Below, in pieces: positions 36,901-45,900 of a DNA stretch of 64,000 nucleotides (positions are counted from its first letter, which is position 1; each line of letters starts with the position of its first letter). The notes under the pieces are model-generated. The model had not been told where the DNA came from and did no database searches. It worked only from the letters and a program-made list of their open reading frames with translations. Source of the DNA: Diogma glabrata (lineage: Eukaryota > Arthropoda > Insecta > Diptera > Cylindrotomidae); the NCBI GenBank assembly GCA_963693315.1, contig OY856186.1, positions 382,204,215 through 382,268,214 on the forward strand, in the 5' to 3' direction. The translations under genes and the position numbers were made by a program.

Positions 36901-39900
36901 CGGAGAATTTATTTAAATTTCACAGCAGTGTTTTGGGAATAAAAAAATCATATTACATACAACTAAACCTTTGCAATTTTTGTGCATGTACCTTAGCTCC
37001 CGGCCAGCAACTAGTTTGTAGCCCAAAAGCGTCTGTATTGCTACAATGAAAAATTCTCAAAAATGACAATTTACTCCAAAGTTCGGAGAAACTATTCAGA
37101 TTTCACAGCAGTTTTTTGGGAATGAAAAACTTTTATTAGATACAATTAAACCTTTGCATTTTTTGTGCATGTAGCACAGTTCCCGGCCAGCTACTAGTTT
37201 TCAGGTTAAAAGCGTCTGCATCGCTACAATAAAAAATTCTCAAAAATGACAATTTACTCCAAAGTTTGGAGAATTTATTCAGATTTGACAGCAGTTTTTT
37301 GGGAATGAAAAAATCATATTACATACAATTGAACTTTCGCATTCTTTGTGCAGGTACCACAGTATCCGGCCAGCAACTAGTTTGTAGGCTAAAAGCGTCT
37401 GTATCGCTACAATGAAAAATTCTCAAAAATGACAATTTACTCAAAAGTTCGGAGAATTTATTCAAATTTCAAAGCAGTTCTTTGGGAATAAAAACATCAT
37501 ATTATACATAATTGTATCTTTGCATTTTTAGTGCAGGTACCACAATTCCCGGCCAGCAATCAGTTTGTAGCCCAAAAGCGTCAGTATCGCAAAAACAAAA
37601 ATTCTCAAAAATGACAATTTACTCCAAAGTTCGGAGAATTTATTCTGATTTCACAGCAGATATTTGGGAAAAAAACAATCTTATTACATATAATTGAACC
37701 TTCGAATTTTTTATGCGGGTACCACAGTTCCCGGCCAGCAACTAGTTTGTAGGCTAAAAGCGTCTGTATCGCTACAATAAAAAATTCTCAAAAATGACAA
37801 TTTACTCCAAAGTTTGGAGAATTTATTCAGATTTCACAGCAGTTTTTTGGGAATACAAAAATCATAAAACATCTAATTGAACTTTCTCATTTTTGGTGCG
37901 TATACTTTAGTTCCCGGCCAGCATTTTGTTTGTAGCCCGAAGGCGTCTGTATCGCTGTATTTACTTTAAAGATTGGATAATTTATTCAGATTTCACAGCA
38001 GTTTTTTGGGCATGTAAAAATTTTATTACATACAATTGAACTTTCGCATATTGTGTGCGTGTACCACAGTTTCCGGCCAACAACTAGTTTGTAAGCTAGA
38101 AGCGTCTGTATCGCTACAATGAAAAATTCTCAAAAATGACAATTTACTCCAAAGTTCGGAGAATTTATTCTGATTTCACAGCAGATATTTGGGAACAAAA
38201 AAATTTTATTACATATAATTGAATCTTCGAATTTTTCATACGGTTACCTCAATTTCCGGACAAGAACTAGTTTGTAGCCCAAACGCGTCCGTCTGTGTCG
38301 CTACAATGAAAAATTCTCAAAAATCACAATTTACTCCAAAGTTGGGAGAATTTATTCAGATTTCACAGCAGTTTTTTGGGAATAAAACAATCATATTACA
38401 CATAATTGTATCTTTGCATTTTTAGTGCAGGTACCACAGTTACCGGCCAGCAACTAGTTTGCAGCCCAAAAGCGTCTGTATCGCTACAATGAAAAATTCT
38501 CAAAAATGACAATTTACTCCAAAGTTCGGGGAATTTATTCAAACTGCACAGCAGCTTTTTGGAAATGAAAAAATCATATTACATATAATTGTATCTTTGC
38601 ATTTTTTTGCGTGTATCACAGTTCCCGGCCAGCAACTAGTTTGTAGCCCAAAAGCGTCTGTATCGCTTCATTGAAAAATTCTCAAAAATGACAATTTACT
38701 CCATAGTTGGGAGAATTTATTCAGATTTCACAGCAGTTTTTTGGGAATGAAAAAATCATATTAAATACAATTGAACCATCGCATTTTGTTTGCATATACC
38801 CCAATTTCCGGCCAGCAACTAGCTTGTAGGCTAAAAGCGTCAGTATCGCTACAATGAAAAATTCTCAAAAATGACAATTTACTCCAAAGTTTGGAGAATT
38901 TGTTCAGATTTCACAGCAGTTATTTGGGAATGAAAAAATCATATATGATTTAATTGCATCTTTGTACTTTTAGTGCAGGTACCACATTTCCCGACCAACA
39001 ACCAGTTGATAGCCCAAAAGCGTCTGTATCGCTACAATGAAAAATTCTCAAAAATGACAATTTACTCGAAAGTTCGGAGAATTTATTCTGATTTCACAGC
39101 AGATTTTTGGGAATGTAAAAATCATATTACATACAATTTAACCATCAAATTTTTTGTGCGTGTAGCACAGTTCCCGGCCAGAAACTAGTTTGTAGCCCAA
39201 AAGCGTCTGTATCGCTACAATGAAAAATTCTCAAAAATGACAATTTACTCCAAAGTTCGGAGAATTTATTCAGATTTCACAGCAGTTTTTTGGGAATAAA
39301 AAAATCATATTATATGGAATTAAACTTTCAAATTTTTTGTGCATGTAGCCCAGTTCCCGGCCAGCAACTAGTTTTCAGGCTAAAAGCGTCTGTATCGCTA
39401 CAATAAAAAATTCTCAAAAATGACAATTTACTCCAAAGTTTGGAGAATTTATTCAGATTTCACAGCAGATTTTTGGGAATGAAAAAACCATATTACATAC
39501 AATTGAACTTTTGCGTTTTTTGTGCGTGTACCTCAGTTTCCGGCCAGCAACTAGTTTGTAACTAAAAGCGTCTGTATCGCTACAATGAAAAATTCTCAAA
39601 AATAACAATTTACTCGAAAGTTCGGAGAATTTATTCAGATTTCACAGCAGTTTTTTGGGAATAAAAAAATCATATTACACATAATTGTATCTTTGCATTT
39701 TTAGTGCAGGTACCACAGTTGCCGGCCAGCAACCAGTTTGTAGCCCAAAAGCCTCAGTATCGCAAAAATGAAATATTCTGAAAAATGAAATTTACTATAA
39801 AGTGCGGAGACTTTATTCTGATTTCACAGCAGATATTTGGGAATGAAAAAATTTTATTACATATAATTGAACGATCGAATTTTTAATGCGGGTACCTCAG

Positions 39901-42900
39901 TTCCCGGCCAGCAACTAGTTTGTACGCTAAAAGCGTCTGTATCGCTACAATGAAAAATTCTCAAAAATGACAATTTACTCCAAAGTTCGGAAAATTTATT
40001 CTGATTTCACAGCAGTTTTTTGGAAATAAAAAAATCATATTACATACAATTGAACTTTCTCATTTTTTGTGCGTGTACCTTAGTTTCCGGCCAGCAACCA
40101 GTTTGTTGCCCAAAAACGTCTGTATCGCTACAATGAAAAATTCTCAAAAATGACAATTTACTCCAAAGTTCGGAGAATTTATTCAAACTTCACAGCAGTT
40201 TTTTGGAAATGAAAAAATCATATTACATATGATTGAATCTTTGCATTTTTTGTGCGTACACCACAGTTCCCGGCCAGCAACTAGTTTGTAGCCCAAAAGC
40301 GTCAGTATCGCAAAAATGAAAAATTCTCAACAATGACAAATTACTCTAAAGTTCGGAGAATTTATTCAGATTTCACAGCAGATATTTGGGAATAAAAACA
40401 TCTTTTGACATAACATTGAACCTTCGAATTTTGCATGCGGTACCACAGTTCTCGGCCAGAAACTAGTTTGTAGCCCAAAAGCGTCTGTATCGCTACAATG
40501 AAAAATTCTCAAAAATGACAATTTACTCGAAAGTTCGGAGCATTTGTTCAAATTTCACAGCAGTTATTTGGGAATAAATAAGTCAAATTACACATAATTG
40601 TATCTTTGCATTTTTAGTGCAGGTACCACAGTTCCCGGTCAGCAACCAGTTTGTAGCCCAAAAGCGTCAGTATCGCAAAAATGAAAAATTCTCAAAAATG
40701 ACAATTTACTCCAAAGTTCGGAGAATTTATTCTGATTTCACAGCAGTTTTTTGGGAATGAAAAAATCATATAACATACAATTGAACTTTCTCATTTTTTG
40801 TGCGTGCACCACAGTTCCCGGCCAGCAACTTGTTTGTAGCCCCAAAACGTCTGTATCGCCACAATGAAAAATTCTCAAAAATGACAATTTACTCCAAAGT
40901 TCAGAGAATTTATTCAGATTTCACAGCAGTTATTTGGGAATGAAAAAATCATATTACATACAACTAAACTTTCGCATTTTTTCTGCGTTTACCATAGTTC
41001 CCGGCCAGCAACCAGTTTGTAGCCCAAAAGCGTCTGTATCGCTACAATGAAAAATTCTCAAAAATGATAATTTACTCCAAAGTTCGGAGAATTTATTCTG
41101 ATTTCACAGCAGTTATTTGGGAATGAAAAAATCATATTACATTCAATTTAACCTTCGCATTTTTTGTGCGTGTAGCATAGTTCCCGGCCAGCAACTAGTT
41201 TGCAGCCCAAAAGCGTCTGTATCGCTACAATGAAAAATTCTCAAAAATGACAATTTACTCGAAAGTTCGGAGAATTTATTCAGATTTCACAGCAGTTTTT
41301 TGGGAATAAAAAAATCATATTACATACAATTGAATTTTCGCATATTGTGTGCGTGTACCACATTTCGCGGCCAGCAACTGCTTTGTAGCCCAAAAGCGTC
41401 TGTGTCGCTACAATGAAAAATTCTCAAAAATAACAATTTACTCCAAAGTTGGAAGAATTTATTCAGATTTCACAGCAGTTATTTGGGAATGAAAAAATCA
41501 TATTACATATAATTGAATCTATGCGTTTTTATTGCAGGTACCACATTTCCCGACCAACAACCAGTTGATAGCCCAAAAGCGTCTGTATCGCTACACTGAA
41601 AAATTCTCAAAAATGACAATTTACTCCAAAGCTCGGAGAATTTATTTAAATTTCACAGCAGTGTTTTGGGAATAAAAAAATCATATTACATACAACTAAA
41701 CCTTTGCAATTTTTGTGCATGTACCTAAGTTCCCGGCCAGCAACCAGTTTGTAGCCCAAAAGCGTCTGTATTGCTACAATGAAAAATTCTCAAAAATGAC
41801 AATTTACTCCAAAGTTCGGAGAAACTATTCAGATTTCGCAGCAGTTTTTTGGGAATGAAAAACTTTTATTAGATACAATTAAACCTTTGCGTGCGTGTAG
41901 CACAGTTCCCTGCCAGCTACTAGTTTTCAGGCTAAAAGCGTCTGCATCGCTACAATAAAAAATTCTCAAAAATGACAATTTACCCCAAAGTTTGGAGAAT
42001 TTATTCAGATTTCACAGCAGTTTTTTGGGAATGAAAAAATCATATTACATACAATTGAACTTTCGCATTCTTTGTGCATGTACCACAGTATCCGGCCAGC
42101 AACTAGTTTGTAGGCTAAAAGCGTCTGTATCGCTACAATGAAAAATTCTCAAAAATGACAATTTACTCAAAAGTTCGGAGAATTTATTCAAATTTCACAG
42201 CAGTTATTTGGGAATAAAAACGTCATATTATACATAATTGTATCTTTGCATTTTTAGTGCAGGTACCACAATTCCCGGCCAGCAATCAGTTTGTAGCCCA
42301 AAAGCGACAGTATCGCAAAAACAAAAATTCTCAAAAATCACAATTTACACCAAAGTTCGGAGAATTTATTCTGATTTCACCGCAGATATTTGGGAAAAAA
42401 ACAATCTTATTACATATAATTGAACCTTCGAATTTTTTATGCGGGTACCACAGTTCCCGGCCAGCAACCAGTTTGTAGGCTAAAAGCGTCTGTATCGCTA
42501 CAATGAAAAATTCTCAAAAATGACAATTTACTCCAAAGTTCGGAGAATTTATTCAGATTTCACAGCAGTTTTTTGGGATTAAAAAAATCATATAACATAC
42601 AATTGAACTTTCTCATTTTTTGTGCGTATACTTTAGTTCCCGGCCAGCAACTTGTTTGTAGCCCGAAAGCGTCTGTATCGCTACAATGAAAAATTCTCAA
42701 AAATGACAATTTACTTCAAAGATTGGATAATTTATTCAGAATTCACAGCAGTTTTTTGGGCATGTAAAAATTTTATTACATACAATTGAACTTTCGCATA
42801 TTGTGTGCGTGTACCACAGTTTCCGGCCAACAACTAGTTTGTAAGCTAAAAGCGTCTGTATCGCTACAATGAAAAATTCTCAAAAATGACAATTTACTCC

Positions 42901-45900
42901 AAAGTTCGGAGAATTTATTCTGATTTCACAGCAGATATTTGGGAACAAAAAAATTTTATTACATATAATTGAATCTTCGAATTTTTCATACGGTTACCTC
43001 AATTTCCGCACAAGAACTAGTTTGTAGCCCAAAAGCGTCCGTCTGTGTCGCTGCAATGAAAAATTCTCAAAAATCACAATTTACTCCAAAGTTGGGAGAA
43101 TTTATTCAGATTTCACAGCAGTTTTTTGGGAATAAAACAATCATATTACATATAATTAAACCTTTGCATTTGTTGTGCGTGTACCACAATTCCCGGCCAG
43201 CAACTAGTTTGTAGGCCAAGAAAGTCTGTATCGCTACATTGAAAAATTTTCAAAAATGACAATTTACTCCAAAGTTCGGAGAATTTATTCTGATTTCACA
43301 GCAGTTTTTTGGGAATGAAAAAATCATATTACATATCATTGAACCTTTGCATTTATCGTGCAGATACCACATTTCCGGCCAGCAACTACTTTGTAGCCCA
43401 AAAGCGTCTGTATCGCTACAATGAAAAATTCTCAAAAATGATAATTTACAACAAAGTTCGGAGAATTTATTCAGATTTCACAGCAGTTTTTTGGGTATGA
43501 AAAAATCATATTACATACAACTGAACTTGCACATTTTGAGTGCGTGTACCACAGTTCCCGGCCAGCAACTAGTTTTCAGGCTGAAAGCGTCTGTATCGCT
43601 ACAATGAAAAATTCTCAAAAATGACAATTTACTAAAAAAATCGGAGAATTTATTCAGATTTCACAGCAGTTATTTAGGAACGAAAAATTCATATTACATA
43701 TAAATAAAACTTTGCATTTTTACTGCAGGTACCACAGTTCCCGGCCAACAACTAGTTTGTAGGTTAAAAGCGTCTGTATTGCTACAATGAAAAATTCTCA
43801 AAAATGCAATTTACTCCAAAGTTTGGAGAATTTATTCAGATTTCACAGCAGTTTTTTGGAAATGAAAAAATCATATAACATACAATTAAACCTTCACAGT
43901 TTTTGTGCGTGTACCACAGTTTCCGGCCAGCAACTAGTTTGCAGCCCAAAAGCGTCTGTATCGCTACAATGAAAAATTCTCAAAAACAAAAATTTAATCC
44001 AAAGTTTGGAGAATTTATTCAAACTTTACAGCAGTTTTTTGGGAATGAAAAAATCATATTACATATAACTGAACCTTCGAAATTTTTGTGCGTGTACCTC
44101 AGCTCCCGGCCAACAACCAGCTTGTAGGTAAAAAGCGTCTGTATTGCTACAATGAAAAATTCTCAAAAATGACTGTTTACTCCAAAGTTTGGAGGATTTA
44201 TTCAGATTTCACAGCAGTTTTTCGGGCATGAAATAATCATATAACATACAATTTAACCTTCACATTTTGTGTGCGTTTACCATAGTTCCCGGCCAGCAAC
44301 TAGTTTTAGGCTAAAAGCGTCTGTATTGCTACAATGAAAAATTCTCAAAAATGACAATTTACTCCAAAGTTGGGAGAATTTATTCAGATTTCACAGCAGT
44401 TTCTTGGGAATGAAAATATCATATTACATATGAATAAACCTTCGCGTTTTGTGTGCGTGTACCACAGTTCCCGGCCAGTAACTTGTTTGTAGCCCAAAAA
44501 CGTCTGTATCGCTACAATGAAAAATTCTCAAAAATGACAATTTACTCCAAAGTTCGGAGAATTTATTCAGATTTCACAGCAGTTATTTGGGAATGAAAAA
44601 ATCATATTACATATAATGAAACCTTTGCATTTTTACTGCAGGTACCACAGTTCTCGGCCAGCAACTAGTTTGTAGCCTAAAAGCGTCTGTATCGCTACAC
44701 TGAAAAATTCTCAAAAATGACAATTCTAGATTTAACTCCAAAGTTCGGAGAATTGATTCTAATTTCGGAGCAGATATTTGGTAATAGAAAAATCAAATAA
44801 CACATTATTGAACCTTTACCTGTTTTTTGCAGGTACCACAGTTTCCGCCCAGCAACTAGTTTTCAGTCTACTTGCGTCTGTATCGCTACACTGAAAAATT
44901 CTCAAAAATGACAATTTACTCCAAAGTTTTGAGAAATAATCTAGATTTAACCGCTTTCCGCAGAAATCGGATAATGGAAAAATCAAATTTTATATTCTTG
45001 ATCCTTTACCCATATTGTGCAGTTACCACAGGGATTCTATTACGGTGATAGAATTCTGGGCTAACTTCACTGACAATTGAATTTCATTAATGAATAAGTA
45101 AATAGCATTGTTTCCCAATAAAACCCAAATAAACTATAATGATAGCATAAAATTTTCTAAAATTATTACCACATAAAACTCTCCTTGTTTCAATGGATAA
45201 AATTACGGGCTAACTTCACTGTCGACTGTCGTGACAGAAAAAAACGGGCTGAGAGTAGCATATAGTAAAAACAAAATTAATTGAAGTAGTTGATGTTATT
45301 GTTTTGTTGCAGATTTTTAGAGGAATCATTTTATAATAGGTTATTTGAATAAAAATTAGTTTTAACTGAAAATTGAATTTAATTAATAAATAAGTAAAAT
45401 AGCATTGTTTCGTAATAAAACTCAAATAAACTATCATGATAGCATAAAGTTTTCTAATATTATTACCATATGAAACTTTCCTTGTTTTACGGGATAGAAT
45501 TACGGGCTAACTTCACAAAGATAAATTAGACTGCGATAGTGTAAAGTTATTTTAAATTAGATTGCGATAATGTAAATAGTTTAAGTGGAATGTGATTATG
45601 TTAAACGAAAATTTACTGTAAAAGAAACGCTGTTTCGTGTATTACTTTGGACGCTGAAGATTGGAAATTTCTACAATCTTTCTAGATAGGAATACTGTTT
45701 GCTGTACTGTATTCCTGTTGTTGTGAAACAATAAAGTTGTGAGATGCTTAATGCTGTTTAAACTTGTTGTTTTTACCTACTAATCAGTTATAGAATCCAG
45801 AAGATGATTTGGAAATTACTTTTATTGAATTGAGAGTAAGGCCAATTCGAAAAACTTGACAATTGAATAGTTGACATGTCATTGTAGATCTTAAAGCGAT

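Larger units (their letters stand above)
22954..45521. mobile_element. Giant satellite-armed foldback transposon, 22.57 kb
   Basis: The outer modules are inverted copies with GTGAAGTTAGCCCG (left: 22960, 23173, 23470, 23608; right, reversed: 45058, 45206, 45503). Inside them a roughly 182-bp monomer repeats head-to-tail from about 23640 to 31467, then in opposite orientation to about 45020. Marker sequences at both ends pair about one axis near 34344 (for example 23252-23473 with 45437-45216, and 28136-28321 with 40551-40366), showing that the arms are inverted copies monomer by monomer. No transposase is visible. A 9-10-bp target duplication would suit Mutator/foldback-type elements; that assignment is inference. 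All open frames within it are satellite by-products. Confidence 0.75.

Noticed and set aside
24186..44127. About 18 open frames of 60-83 codons inside the satellite arms, some of them near-identical
   Set aside because: They follow the 182-bp period and appear in matched form in both arms. They share no domain and result from stop-free stretches of the monomer.
23641..45020. CRISPR array
   Set aside because: The period is about 182 bp with no alternation of short conserved repeats and unique spacers; context is eukaryotic.
23641..45020. Centromeric satellite with CENP-B box
   Set aside because: The monomer is nucleosome-sized, but I found no sequence fitting the CENP-B box; position inside an intron and paired ends fit a mobile element better.
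23641..45020. Assembly artefact as the full explanation
   Set aside because: Cannot be excluded, but the mirror pairing of distinctive variants, the terminal modules on both sides and the rejoining LTR flanks argue for a real inverted insertion.
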